From Leifsonia sp. CL147 (GTDB lineage: Bacteria > Actinomycetota > Actinomycetes > Actinomycetales > Microbacteriaceae), in contig NZ_FOTM01000012.1 in the NCBI RefSeq assembly GCF_900114565.1, positions 53,980 to 117,979 on the forward strand: a stretch of DNA of 64,000 nucleotides. Direction: 5' to 3'. Below the pieces are notes generated by a model. The model saw nothing but the letters and a program-made list of their open reading frames with translations. It was not told the DNA's origin and did no database searches. The position numbers were made by a program, and so were the translations under genes. The first letter of the stretch is position 1. Each line of letters begins with the position of its first letter. Shown piece by piece: positions 34,260 through 42,858 of this stretch.

Positions 34260-34356
34260 ACATTCGTCACGAATGTCACCCTGGATGCCGTGAAAAGCCA
34301 CATTCGTCACGAATGTCGCCCTGGAGGCGGCGAGAGGAGACATTCGTCACGAATGT
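34260..34356. repeat. Array of three 17-base palindromes with exact 40-base period
   Basis: ACATTCGTCACGAATGT occurs at 34260, 34300 and 34340, identical each time. The two 23-base spacers differ but are related (both begin C-R-CCCTGGA). The array fills the gap between two convergent genes. The same palindrome with the same period occurs at 62234-62410. Confidence 0.9.
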
Positions 34357-34360
34357 CGCC

Positions 34361-35932
34361 TCAGCCGTCCTTGCGCAGCTGCAGCAGCAGCTCCGGCGCG
34401 CGCCCATCCAGGACGCGACCCCCGAGCCGCACCCCCAGCACCAGGAACACCGCGCCCAGCACCACGCCGACCGCAAGCCCGAGCCAGCCCCACACCGCCT
34501 GGCGGGTGACCAGGGAGACGACCAGGAGCGCGATTTCGGGAAGGCACAGCACCGCGATGACGCCCCAGGCTGCGAACGTCGGGCCGAGCAGCGAGATGTT
34601 CGCACCCGGACGGGACCGGAACGGGTTGTCGCCCGGCTCGGGGACGGGGAACACGAACCGCGCGGAGGTCACCGAGCACACCGCGACGCCGCTCAGCAGG
34701 ATCCCGAACGAGAGCCCGAGCAGTCCGGGCGCCGGAAGCCAGTCGTCCCTGACGGCCGCGGCTCCGACACCGATGAGCGCGACCGCCGGCACCGCGAAGA
34801 TCAGCAGGGCCGACGCGCGTCCCCAGCGATCGGCCCGGCCGGGGACCGCCTTCGAGACGTGCAGGGCGAACGCCGTCGAGTCGAACGAGACGTCGGCGAT
34901 CATCCCGATCCCGAGCGCGAACGCGACGACCGGCCCCGCCGCGAACAAGTATCCGGTTGAATGGTTGAGGCTGGAGTAGAACCACATGACCGCGGGCAGC
35001 AGCGGCACGACGAGCAGCTGACGGAGGTAGCGCGGGTCGCGGAACCAGTAGGTCAGGCAGCGGGCGGCGATCGCGCCGGCCGGCGTGCCCGGCAGCACGC
35101 CGAACAGCCCGGACTTTCCCGGAGCCCGCACCCGGGAGGAGGCGCGTGCCGGAGTGACGAGCGAGCGTGCGAGACCCCAGCGCCACACCATCCAGAGCAG
35201 CGCAAAGGTCGCGAGCGCGATCAGCAGCCGGAGTGCAGCGCCGGTGACGTCGCCGGCGGCGACGGCCCCGGGAACGGCCCACGCGGCGCCGAGCGGCGAC
35301 CAGCCGAGGCCCGCTGCCACTCCCGGCAGCGCATCCGCCGAGGACCGCAGACCCCGGGTGATGCCGATGACGATCGGCCCGGCCAGGATGAGCGGGACGA
35401 GGATGAGCAGCCCGCTCGCCTCCCGGAAGCGCCGGCCCGATGCGAGACCGCTCGCAACGGACGTCACGGCGCGCGAGACGACGATGCAGGTCGCGGCACC
35501 GAGCACGCCCGTCACCGCCGCGATCAGCGCGACACCGGGAGACCGCAGCCACGGCAGGGCCGTTCCGATCCCGGCGATGGTGGTGGCTGCGCCGGCGACG
35601 CCGACCGCCCCGCTCAGCAGCATCCCGAGCATGAGCGGACGCAGCGGGATCGGGTAAACGGCGAGGTGCGCGGCGTCCAGCGTCTGCTCGACACCCGACA
35701 GCAGCAGCGGGAACACGGCCCAGCCGAGCACGGCGGCCGACCCGCCGAGCACGACGACGGTGGTGGCGACCTGGGCCGGCGCGAGGGAGAGCGCCAGCAG
35801 CCCGCCGAGCACCACGAGGAGCCCGGCTAATCCGTACAGCGCGCCGATGATGACGGCCACCAGCTGGCTGGTGCTGCGCCGGAACGAGTTGCGGAGGACG
35901 AGGAGCCGCAGCTTTACGAGTGTCGCAACCAC
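34361..35932 (-). CDS. ABC-2 type transporter permease
   Basis: This 523-residue protein has about twelve hydrophobic segments and no ATPase domain. It starts MVATLVKLRLLVLRNSFRRSTSQLV. Its start overlaps the ATPase gene by 19 bases, so it is the membrane partner of that ATPase. Its length and helix count suggest a duplicated permease. The cargo is unknown; multidrug, lipid or peptide export are typical for the class. The stop lies five bases from the third palindrome of the neighbouring repeat array. Confidence 0.82.
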   Translation of the reverse strand: MVATLVKLRLLVLRNSFRRSTSQLVAVIIGALYGLAGLLVVLGGLLALSLAPAQVATTVVVLGGSAAVLGWAVFPLLLSGVEQTLDAAHLAVYPIPLRPLMLGMLLSGAVGVAGAATTIAGIGTALPWLRSPGVALIAAVTGVLGAATCIVVSRAVTSVASGLASGRRFREASGLLILVPLILAGPIVIGITRGLRSSADALPGVAAGLGWSPLGAAWAVPGAVAAGDVTGAALRLLIALATFALLWMVWRWGLARSLVTPARASSRVRAPGKSGLFGVLPGTPAGAIAARCLTYWFRDPRYLRQLLVVPLLPAVMWFYSSLNHSTGYLFAAGPVVAFALGIGMIADVSFDSTAFALHVSKAVPGRADRWGRASALLIFAVPAVALIGVGAAAVRDDWLPAPGLLGLSFGILLSGVAVCSVTSARFVFPVPEPGDNPFRSRPGANISLLGPTFAAWGVIAVLCLPEIALLVVSLVTRQAVWGWLGLAVGVVLGAVFLVLGVRLGGRVLDGRAPELLLQLRKDG

Positions 35933-36681
35933 TCCGGTCCCTCCCCGACCCGGCGGCCGCCCACGAGCTCCACGAAGCGGTCCTCCAGCGTCGATCCGGC
36001 GCGCACCTCATCCACCGATCCGGCGGCGAGGACGCGGCCGGCAGAGATGACGGCGACGTGATCGCACATCCGCTCGACCAGGTCCATCACGTGCGACGAG
36101 ACCACGACCGTCCCGCCGCCGTCGACATAGGTGCGGAGGATGTCGCGGATGTTCGCCGCCGACACCGGGTCGACCGACTCGAACGGCTCGTCGAGCACCA
36201 GGACGCGCGGCGCGTGCACCATCGCGGTGGCCAGCGCGATCTTCTTGGTCATACCGGCCGAGTAGTCGACGACCAGCGTCCCGCCGGCGGACTCGAGGTC
36301 CAGCAGCTGAAGCAGATCGTGCGTGCGCTCCTGAGCGGTCGGCCGGTCCATCCCGCTCAGCAGCCCCGCGTACTCGACGAGCTGCTGGCCCGTGAGCCGG
36401 TCGAACAGGCGGACGCCCTCCGAGAGCACGCCGACCATCGCCTTGGCGACGAGCGGCTGCCGCCACATGTCGACACCGTGGATGTGGACCTCGCCGGCGT
36501 CCGGCCGCAGCAGCCCGGTGGCCATGCTGAGCGTCGTCGTCTTTCCGGCGCCGTTCGGGCCGACCAGGCCGTAGAAGCTGCCGGACGGCACATCCAGGTC
36601 TATACCGTTCACGGCATACTTCTCGCCGAACCGCTTGTGCAGCCCGCGGATCCTGATCGCCAGGCCGTCGTCCCCCGTCAT
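35914..36681 (-). CDS. ABC transporter ATP-binding protein
   Basis: This 255-residue ATPase of the ABC-2 exporter type has Walker A VGPNGAGKTTTLSMATG, a Q-loop region, the degenerate signature VDYSAGMTKK in place of LSGGQ, Walker B VLVLDEPFESVDP and the H-loop SSHVMD. It is coupled to the permease downstream and to a 58-residue ORF upstream (ATGA overlap). A LacI-type palindrome precedes that ORF. The ATPase would power export by the 523-residue permease. Confidence 0.88.
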   Translation of the reverse strand: MTGDDGLAIRIRGLHKRFGEKYAVNGIDLDVPSGSFYGLVGPNGAGKTTTLSMATGLLRPDAGEVHIHGVDMWRQPLVAKAMVGVLSEGVRLFDRLTGQQLVEYAGLLSGMDRPTAQERTHDLLQLLDLESAGGTLVVDYSAGMTKKIALATAMVHAPRVLVLDEPFESVDPVSAANIRDILRTYVDGGGTVVVSSHVMDLVERMCDHVAVISAGRVLAAGSVDEVRAGSTLEDRFVELVGGRRVGEGPEWLRHS

Positions 36682-36854
36682 GCGCGCCCCTCCCCGTTCG
36701 CCCGCTGTGGTCGAACCCCGCGGGCCAGCCTAGCGGCGGCGGTCGCCGACGCCGGCCGGACACGATAGTGCAGGGTCTCGCTGAGATCTTGCCGTACCGC
36801 GGAGTTCGTGAAGTGAGCGCGGCCGAGCAGCAGCAAGCGGCGGATGCGTGACAT
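36678..36854 (-). CDS. Possible small protein leading the ABC-2 operon
   Basis: This 58-residue basic ORF begins MSRIRRLLLLGRAHFTNSAV. Its ATG follows AAGGGA by a suitable distance and its stop overlaps the ATPase ATG by exactly four bases, as in coupled actinobacterial operons. The LacI-type palindrome at 36877-36890 lies 23 bases upstream. There is no known family to my eye. It may be a small regulatory or membrane-surface protein, or just a leader ORF. Confidence 0.45.
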   Translation of the reverse strand: MSRIRRLLLLGRAHFTNSAVRQDLSETLHYRVRPASATAAARLARGVRPQRANGEGRA

Positions 36855-36876
36855 CGGGTCCCTTCGGAGGAAAAGC

Positions 36877-36890
36877 TGGCATCGTTGCCA
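36877..36890. promoter_or_regulatory. LacI-type operator in the ABC-2/solute-binding divergent gap
   Basis: TGGCATCGTTGCCA has TGGCA/TGCCA arms around TCGT and fits the core of the window's operator consensus. It is nearest to the minus-strand 58-aa ORF but could also affect the divergent solute-binding gene. Confidence 0.55.
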
Positions 36891-37008
36891 TACGACACGA
36901 GGGCTTGAGAAGCACCCCGTTCGAGCGTACAAAACAATCGGGTAACGAATATAGGCCCCAGGGAGCAGGTCCCCTTGTGAAGAGCCGCATCGCTGCGTTA
37001 GCGTGCGA

Positions 37009-37026
37009 TGTGGGAAGGTTTCCATA
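37009..37026. promoter_or_regulatory. Degenerate LacI-type operator before the solute-binding gene
   Basis: TGTGGGAAGGTTTCCATA fits the operator pattern except for GG instead of CG at the centre and one arm change. It lies about 90 bases before the start of the solute-binding protein. A possible -35 (TTGTGA, 36975-36980) is upstream, but the -10 is weak. Confidence 0.45.
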
Positions 37027-37114
37027 CTGTCGCACTGAACCCCGGCAGTAGGGGATCCCCTACCTCTTCGCACGGGCGAGGACGCCCGCTGCGACTCCAC
37101 TGAAGGGAAATCAG

Positions 37115-38485
37115 ATGAACAAGAGGCACACCGCCCTCGCCGCGCTGGCCATCACCGCGTCGGTGGCGCTCCTCGCCGGATGCAGCTCCAGCGGCGGCAC
37201 CTCGTCCGGAGGCGGCTTCTCGAAGGATGTCAAGGGCAGCCTGAATGCCTGGGGATTCGACAACGCCGACGAGGTCGGCACCTCGCGGCTGGCCTACGCC
37301 AAGGACCAGCTGAAGGGCGTCACGATCAAGATCGATCAGACGCCGTTCGACGCGCAGAAGTTCACCACCCGCGTCGCCGGCGGCAACGTCCCGGACGTCG
37401 TGCAGATGGACCGGCAGTTCGTCGCGACCTACGCGGCGCAGGGCCTCATCCAGCCGCTCGACCAGTGCTACTCGACGCACAACGTCGACCCGAAGACGAC
37501 GTACTACGGCTCGGTGATGGATGACATCACCTACGGCGGCAAGATCTACGCGGTGCCGCAGTTCTACCAGCCGCCGGCGATCATCACGAACGAGCGCGTC
37601 ATGAAGGCGGCCGGCGTCACGGACGCCGACATCGACACCTCGAAGCCGGACACCCTGGTCGCAGCGATCAAGAAGATGTACAAGGCGTCGGGCAGCAACC
37701 CGACGACCCTCGGCTTCGACCCGCAGGCCACCGGCCAGGCGGGCCTGTGGCTGCTCGCCTACGGCGGCGAGGTCATCGGCAGCGACGGCAAGCCGACGCT
37801 CGACGACCCGAAGAACGAGAAGGGCCTCGAGGTCCTCAAGCAGATCACGGACGCTCAGGGCGGCTACGCCAAGATGAAGAGCTTCACCGACTCGTTCGAC
37901 TTCTTCGGAAAGGACAACCAGTACGTGAAGGATCAGGTCGGTGCCGAGGTCGACGCGCAGTGGTACGTCAACGTGCTGACCCCGTTCGTCAGCAGCGTCG
38001 ACATCGGCGCTGTTCCGTTCAAGGACAGCTCCGGCAAGCCGTTCACGGTCGCGTCCGGTACGTCGTTCGTCATCCCGGCCGGCTCGAAAAACAAGGATGC
38101 GGCCTGCGCCTGGGCGCTCGACCTCACCAGCCTGCAGGCATGGGAGGCCGCCGGCGCCGCCCGCGCCAAGACGATCGCAAAGACCCCGGGTGCCATCAAC
38201 ACCGGCCTCTTCACCGGCTCGCCCGAGGCCGACAAGCTGCTCCGAAGCAAGTACGTGAAGCCGTCCGGCAACGCCGGCTTCGACAAGGCGATCTCGACGT
38301 ACTACGACGTCGTCGGCAACGGCAAGTCGTTCGGAGCGTCGCCGGCCGGTCAGCAGATCCAGACCGAGCTGCAGAACGCGATCACGTCGTACCTCCTCGG
38401 CAACAAGTCGGCCAGCCAGGCCCTCAAGGACGCGCAGTCCGCGGCCATGAAGGCCTACCAGCAGGCCACGAAGAGCGGCAAGTAA
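37115..38485 (+). CDS. Sugar ABC transporter solute-binding lipoprotein
   Basis: This 456-residue protein has a lipoprotein signal (MNKRHTALAALAITASVALL, lipobox LLAGC, Cys23) and a family 1 extracellular solute-binding fold: VAGGNVPDVVQMDRQF, GKIYAVPQFYQPPAIITNE, and the WALDLTSLQAWEA region. It should be anchored outside the membrane and deliver oligosaccharide to permeases. AGGGA precedes the ATG. The cognate permeases are probably the two genes at 40552-42497 on the other strand. The ligand is likely a glycan fragment that the local mannosidases degrade. Confidence 0.9.
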   Translation: MNKRHTALAALAITASVALLAGCSSSGGTSSGGGFSKDVKGSLNAWGFDNADEVGTSRLAYAKDQLKGVTIKIDQTPFDAQKFTTRVAGGNVPDVVQMDRQFVATYAAQGLIQPLDQCYSTHNVDPKTTYYGSVMDDITYGGKIYAVPQFYQPPAIITNERVMKAAGVTDADIDTSKPDTLVAAIKKMYKASGSNPTTLGFDPQATGQAGLWLLAYGGEVIGSDGKPTLDDPKNEKGLEVLKQITDAQGGYAKMKSFTDSFDFFGKDNQYVKDQVGAEVDAQWYVNVLTPFVSSVDIGAVPFKDSSGKPFTVASGTSFVIPAGSKNKDAACAWALDLTSLQAWEAAGAARAKTIAKTPGAINTGLFTGSPEADKLLRSKYVKPSGNAGFDKAISTYYDVVGNGKSFGASPAGQQIQTELQNAITSYLLGNKSASQALKDAQSAAMKAYQQATKSGK

Positions 38486-38500
38486 CCGCGGCTCCCGCCA

Positions 38501-38531
38501 GGGGCGGTCTCCTCCGGGAGGCCGCCCCTTT
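38501..38531 (+). terminator. Rho-independent terminator of the solute-binding gene
   Basis: A 12-base stem (38501-38512 with 38517-38528, one non-Watson-Crick pair) around a TCCG loop is followed by TTT. It begins 15 bases after the stop of the lipoprotein gene. Confidence 0.8.
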
Positions 38532-38652
38532 CCGCGTCCCCGGACGCGCGCTGCGCGGCGGCGCGCCTCCGCCCCGGCGCCCCCCCGCCCCCGCGCCTCC
38601 GTCTCGGCGCGCCCCCGCGCCTCCGTCTCGCTGGCCCCTGCGAGGAACCTCT

Positions 38653-39100
38653 CGCCGAGGTGCTCGTTGTTGCAGTCGCGCGCGGCGTGTCGGATGCACC
38701 TACGAGCACTTCGGCGGGGTGTGCCGCGCTCGTGCCTCCGCGCTGTCCAGTCCGCGCGGGCCCCGCTCGCGCGGCGCGCGCCCCGTGCCGCTCGCGCCGC
38801 CGCGCCCCGGTCCCGCTCGCGGCGCGCCCCCGCCTCGCTTGCCCCACGAGGAACTCCTCACCGAGGTGCTCGTTGTTGCAGTCAGTCGCGGCGTGTCGGA
38901 TGCACCCACGAGCACTTCGGCGGGGTGTGCCGCGCTCGTGCCTCCGCGCCGTCCAGTCCGCGGGGCCCCGCCCGCGCGCCAGCGCGCGCCCCCGTCGCGC
39001 GCCCGCGTCCCGCTCGCTCCCGCGAGGAGCCCCTCGCCGAGGTGCTCGTTGTTGCAGTCAGGCGCGGCGTGTCGGACGCAACTACGAGCACTTCGGCGGG
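38653..39100. repeat. Three tandem copies of long palindrome, family B, in a gene-free stretch
   Basis: The stretch 38532-39122 has no convincing gene. It holds three hairpins at about 38654-38716, 38859-38923 and 39035-39098. Each has arms CGCCGAGGTGCTCGT / ACGAGCACTTCGGCG and a loop with GCGGCGTGTCGGA. Copies one and two are followed by almost the same GC-rich filler, so the unit of about 175-205 bases looks tandemly duplicated. A fourth copy lies at 43941-44004. Open frames here are Arg/Pro-rich and low in complexity. Confidence 0.85.
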
Positions 39101-39122
39101 GGAATCGGACAGAGGAGGCGGG

Positions 39123-40424
39123 TCAGCGGGGCGGGACCGCCCCGGGGAGGTCGGAGACGTCGGAGACCCCGGGAAGCTCGGAGACGTCGCGGACGCCGCG
39201 GAGCGCCCGCCACAGCAGCGCGGGGCAGAGGAGCAGGAGCGCGCCCGCCAGGATGAGCGTCGAGCGGGCGCCGAGGGCGTCGCCGAGGACGCCTCCGACG
39301 ATCGCGCCGAGCGGGAACAGCCCCATCACGACAACCTGCATCGTGGCGTTCACGCGTCCGAGCATGCGGTCCGGGCAGACCTGCTGCCGGACGCTCACCT
39401 GGGTGATCGCGTACACGATCTGCCCGAACTCGCCGGCCGCGATGCCGACGACGATCAGCAGCGTCCACCATCCCGGCTGGGCGAACGCCCCCAGAAGCGC
39501 CAGCGGGGCCGTGAAAGCGAGCGACAGCCACACGATGCGCACGGAGCCGACGGCGCGCGACAGCCGCGTGGTGAAGGCGGCGCCGATCATGACCGTGACC
39601 GATCCGACGGCGATCACCACGCCGATCAGCGCTGGCGACAGGCCGAGAGTGCGGGACAGGAAGACCATGTTGACCGCGGATGCGATCGCGAACGAGAAGT
39701 TGCTCAGCGCGCTCGCGACCGCCGTCGCCCGCAGCACCCGCGAGCGGAAGACGAAGCCCAGGCCCTCGGCGATCTCCTCGCGCATCCGCCGCGGGTGGGC
39801 GGCGGGGAACGGCGGCGGTGCCTCCTCGCGGGCCCGGATCCCGAGCAGGCACAGGGCGGACACCAGGAACGTCCCGGCCTGGACGAGTAGCACGGACGCC
39901 GCCCCGATGAGCGTGACGAGCACCCCGCCGAGCGCAGGTCCGGCGACCTGGCCCGAAGCACGCACGAACTCGAGCGACGAGTTGCCGGCGAGCACCCGAT
40001 CCCGTCCGATCACGGATGGCAGGTAGCTGCGGTACCCCACGTCGAAGAAGACGCGGGCGACACCGGCGAGCAACGACACCGCCAGCAGCTGGCCCAGCGA
40101 CAGGATGCCGAACACGGCCGCGAGCGGGATGGTCGCCAGGAGTGCCGCGCGGGCGAGATCGCTCGCGATCAGAAGAGGCCTCCGCCGGACCCGGTCCACC
40201 CAGGCCCCGGCGGGAAGACCGAGGACGGCGAACGCGATGGTGGATGCTGCGCCGAGCATCCCGACCTCCAGCGCTGTCGCATGCAATGTGACGACGGCGA
40301 GCAGGGGCACGGCGACGCCCGATACCTGCGCGCCCAGCTGGCTCGTGGTCTGCCCGGCGAGCAGCAGCCGGAAGTCGCGTGACGCGAACAGCGAGGGAGA
40401 GGGAGAGGGAGAAGTGGATGCCAC
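39123..40424 (-). CDS. MFS transporter, drug/siderophore exporter type
   Basis: This 433-residue membrane protein has twelve predicted helices. The MFS features FASRDFRLLLAGQTTSQLG, the loop 2-3 motif GAWVDRVRRRPLLI and the GVARVFFDVGYRSYLPSVIGRDRVLAGNS segment mark the DHA3/EntS-like group. It lies between the solute-binding gene and the permeases of the sugar importer but shows no operator of its own. Its role in this region is unclear; proton-driven export of a small molecule is typical of the family. Confidence 0.85.
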   Translation of the reverse strand: MASTSPSPSPSLFASRDFRLLLAGQTTSQLGAQVSGVAVPLLAVVTLHATALEVGMLGAASTIAFAVLGLPAGAWVDRVRRRPLLIASDLARAALLATIPLAAVFGILSLGQLLAVSLLAGVARVFFDVGYRSYLPSVIGRDRVLAGNSSLEFVRASGQVAGPALGGVLVTLIGAASVLLVQAGTFLVSALCLLGIRAREEAPPPFPAAHPRRMREEIAEGLGFVFRSRVLRATAVASALSNFSFAIASAVNMVFLSRTLGLSPALIGVVIAVGSVTVMIGAAFTTRLSRAVGSVRIVWLSLAFTAPLALLGAFAQPGWWTLLIVVGIAAGEFGQIVYAITQVSVRQQVCPDRMLGRVNATMQVVVMGLFPLGAIVGGVLGDALGARSTLILAGALLLLCPALLWRALRGVRDVSELPGVSDVSDLPGAVPPR

Positions 40425-40504
40425 GGCGGCCTTTCGAGTCGGGAACAGGTGGTCCTCCCACCCGCCGGCTCGATGCGAAATCGTCGCTAGGGGGGTTAAA
40501 CATT

Positions 40505-40540
40505 ACCGGGCGCGGTGGACGATGTCCATCCGCGCCCGGT
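40505..40540 (-). terminator. Terminator downstream of the sugar permease genes
   Basis: A strong GC-rich stem (ACCGGGCGCGG at 40505-40515 pairing with CCGCGCCCGGT at 40530-40540, extended inward) lies 11 bases beyond the stop of the second permease. Read on the minus strand it is followed by a short T-rich stretch. Confidence 0.65.
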
Positions 40541-40551
40541 TCCGAGCGGAC

Positions 40552-41529
40552 TCAGCCCTTGCGGCCCTGCGACGCGACCCCTTCGATGAAGTACCGCTGC
40601 CCGAAGGCGAAGAGCAGCAGCATCGGCAACGTCACGATGAGCGCGGCGACCATGACGTACTGGTAGTCTCCGTGTCCGCCGTTCGTCGGGCTGAAGGTCG
40701 TCATCGCGTACGAGATGCCGAGGGGGACCGTGAAGCCGTCGACGCCTCCCGCGTTCAGGTAGATCAGGGCAGCCTGGAGGTTGTTCCAGCTGGCCTGGAA
40801 CTCGAACAGGAAGATGATGATGAACGACGGGATGCTGAGCGGCATGGCGATCTTCGTGAACAGCTTCCAGTAGCTCGCGCCGTCGAGACGGGCCGCCTCG
40901 AACAGCTCCCGCGGCAGCCCCAGGAAGAACTGGCGCTGCAGGAAGATGTAGAAGGCCGACCCGAACAGGTTCATGCCGAACATCGGTATCCAGGTGCCGA
41001 TGAGCCCGAGGTTCTTCCAGATCAGGTACTGCGGCACCATCGTGACGGCGCCGGGCAGCATCATCGTGGCCAGAATCAGCCCGAACAGTATCTTCCGCCC
41101 GGGGAACTTGAAGTACGCGAACCCGAACGCGACGATCGAGCTGGAGATCGCGACGAGCCCCGCAGCGAGGATCGCGATGATGACGCTGTTGCCGATCCAG
41201 GACAGCAGGGGAAGCTGGTTCCAGACCTCGATGTAGTTCTGCGGCGAGAAGGTGTTCGGCCAGAGAGAGTTGTCGAAGACCTCCTCGCGGGGCTTCAGGC
41301 TTGCTGCCAGCAGCCAGACGAACGGGTACATGAACAGCAGGGCCATGCCGATCGCGACGATCCACAGCAGCGTCTTGCCGATGATCGACTTGGGCTTGTA
41401 CCAGCGGTCACCGACCGGCTTCGGCCGGCTGGGTCCGGTCGGGGTCGTCCCGCCGCCGGGCCGGGTCGCCTCCAGCTCAGTGGCCACCAGTGCGGCCGAG
41501 GCCGGAGCGGACTGGGTCGCGGACGACAT
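40552..41529 (-). CDS. Carbohydrate ABC transporter permease (MalG type)
   Basis: This 325-residue membrane protein has six predicted helices after a polar N-terminus. The EAA loop reads ELFEAARLDGASYWKLFTKI with the conserved Gly, the contact site for the ATPase. AGGAGA precedes the ATG and the start overlaps the stop of the other permease. It forms the inner-membrane channel with the MalF-type partner. No ATPase gene is nearby, as is common in actinobacteria, where one shared MsiK-type ATPase serves many importers. Confidence 0.9.
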   Translation of the reverse strand: MSSATQSAPASAALVATELEATRPGGGTTPTGPSRPKPVGDRWYKPKSIIGKTLLWIVAIGMALLFMYPFVWLLAASLKPREEVFDNSLWPNTFSPQNYIEVWNQLPLLSWIGNSVIIAILAAGLVAISSSIVAFGFAYFKFPGRKILFGLILATMMLPGAVTMVPQYLIWKNLGLIGTWIPMFGMNLFGSAFYIFLQRQFFLGLPRELFEAARLDGASYWKLFTKIAMPLSIPSFIIIFLFEFQASWNNLQAALIYLNAGGVDGFTVPLGISYAMTTFSPTNGGHGDYQYVMVAALIVTLPMLLLFAFGQRYFIEGVASQGRKG

Positions 41530-42497
41530 CACTTGTCTCCTTCGTAGTAGACGAGCCGGTTGCTGATCTTCACCTGGACCAGGGTGATCAGCAGGATGAT
41601 GATGAACAGCAGCCAGGCCATGGCGGCCGCGAAGCCGAAGTTGAACTGACGGAACGCCTGCTGGAAGAGGTAGACGCCGTAGAACAGCGACGAGTCCGGC
41701 GAGGCGTTCGTCTGATCCCGCCAGAACAGCAGGTACGCCTGATCGAACACCTGCAGGGCGGCGATGGTGAGCACCACCACGTTGAAGAAGATCGCCGGCG
41801 AGATCATCGGGATGGTGATGGTGAAGAACTTCCGGATGGCTCCGGCGCCGTCGAGCGATGCCACCTCGTACAGGTCGCGTGGCACGTTCTTGAGGGCCGC
41901 GAGGAAGATGACCATCGTGCCGCTGACGCCCCACAGGGTCATCAGGACGATGGACGGCTTCACCCAGTTCGGGTCGATCAGCCACTGCGGGCCCTGGATG
42001 CCGAAGATCGCGAGGAACCGGTTGATCGCCCCCGTGTTCCCATTGAGCAGCAGCAGGAAGATGGATGCGGTCGCCACGGCGGGCGTCATCTTCGGCAGGT
42101 AGTAGATGGTGCGGAACACGCCGGCGCCGCGTCCCACCCAGTTGAGCAGAAGCGCGAGGAGCAGCGCGAAGATGATCTCCAGCGGCACGGCCATGACCGC
42201 GTAGAACAGCGTGTTGCTGAGCGAGAGTGCGACCTTCGGGTCGTTGAACAGCTCGGAGTAGTTGTCGAATCCGGCGGGGCTGGCGCTGTTCGTGGCCAGG
42301 TTGTAGTTGCTGAACGAGATGTAGAGGCTGTACAGCATGGCGCCGAGGGTGAACACCAGGAAGCCGATGATCCACGGGCTGATGAAGAGGTAGCCCGCGA
42401 TCGCCTCGCGCCGGTTGTACTTGCTGGCCCGCTTCTTCTTCGCAGCACCGTCGTCGCCCGTTCGGGTCGTGCTGCGCGACGCATCGGTGAGGGCCAT
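41529..42497 (-). CDS. Carbohydrate ABC transporter permease (MalF type)
   Basis: This 322-residue membrane protein has six predicted helices (first: YLFISPWIIGFLVFTLGAML) and the EAA loop RDLYEVASLDGAGAIRKFFT. AGGGAGG precedes the ATG at 42497; the open frame runs further back. It is first in the two-permease operon under a promoter with a LacI-type operator at 42582-42599. The likely solute-binding partner is the lipoprotein at 37115-38485, separated by the MFS gene and repeats. Confidence 0.9.
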   Translation of the reverse strand: MALTDASRSTTRTGDDGAAKKKRASKYNRREAIAGYLFISPWIIGFLVFTLGAMLYSLYISFSNYNLATNSASPAGFDNYSELFNDPKVALSLSNTLFYAVMAVPLEIIFALLLALLLNWVGRGAGVFRTIYYLPKMTPAVATASIFLLLLNGNTGAINRFLAIFGIQGPQWLIDPNWVKPSIVLMTLWGVSGTMVIFLAALKNVPRDLYEVASLDGAGAIRKFFTITIPMISPAIFFNVVVLTIAALQVFDQAYLLFWRDQTNASPDSSLFYGVYLFQQAFRQFNFGFAAAMAWLLFIIILLITLVQVKISNRLVYYEGDK

Positions 42498-42581
42498 CAC
42501 CGGCCTCCCTCTGCTCCGCCACCGAGCTCGGTGATCCTCATCGCCACCCTTTCGATCCATGCCCCGCCTTCGCCGGCGCGG

Positions 42582-42599
42582 TGTGGCATCGTTACCACA
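42582..42599. promoter_or_regulatory. LacI-type operator of the permease operon
   Basis: TGTGGCATCGTTACCACA has five-base perfect arms extended to eight with one break. It sits eight bases downstream of the -10 hexamer, covering the expected start region, as at the ROK operon. Confidence 0.72.
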
Positions 42600-42607
42600 T
42601 AGCTGCG

Positions 42608-42637
42608 ACTATAAGTCCTTCCGGGCGAACGGTGCAA
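42608..42637 (-). promoter_or_regulatory. Promoter of the permease operon
   Basis: Read on the minus strand, TTGCAC (42637-42632) and TATAGT (42613-42608) are separated by 18 bases. This is a good sigma-70-type promoter pointing into the permease genes. Confidence 0.65.
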
Positions 42638-42858
42638 CCGAGCCCGGCCTTTCGGCGCGGGCCGCGGTCGCCGGCGCGAGGGCGGAGCGGTCGCCGCTTG
42701 GTGCGGCGGTGCCGGCGGGGGAACTGCCTGTTGTGCCCGGAACGGTACACCCGGTTGGCCGCCTCGTCACGGGCCTGGGCAGCGGGAGGGGGCGGTGACC
42801 GTTAGGGTGGATGCGCCGGGCGTCCGGCGCTCCGGCGCCCGTGGGTGGGAAGGGTGCC

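Larger units (their letters stand above)
42498..42858. other. Divergent regulatory region between permeases and LacI gene
   Basis: This 361-base gap holds the minus-strand promoter and operator for the permeases (42582-42637), and the leader of the lacI-type gene with GGGAAGGG before its ATG. Between them (about 42640-42840) I see only GC-rich sequence without a recognisable gene or strong hairpin. Confidence 0.5.

Noticed and set aside
34260..34356. Possible CRISPR array
   Set aside because: Repeats are only 17 bases and palindromic, spacers are 23 bases and related to each other, there are only three copies and no cas genes are nearby.
38532..39122. Arg/Pro-rich open frames as small genes
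   Set aside because: They arise from tandem palindromic repeats, have no ribosome-binding site and no protein-like composition.
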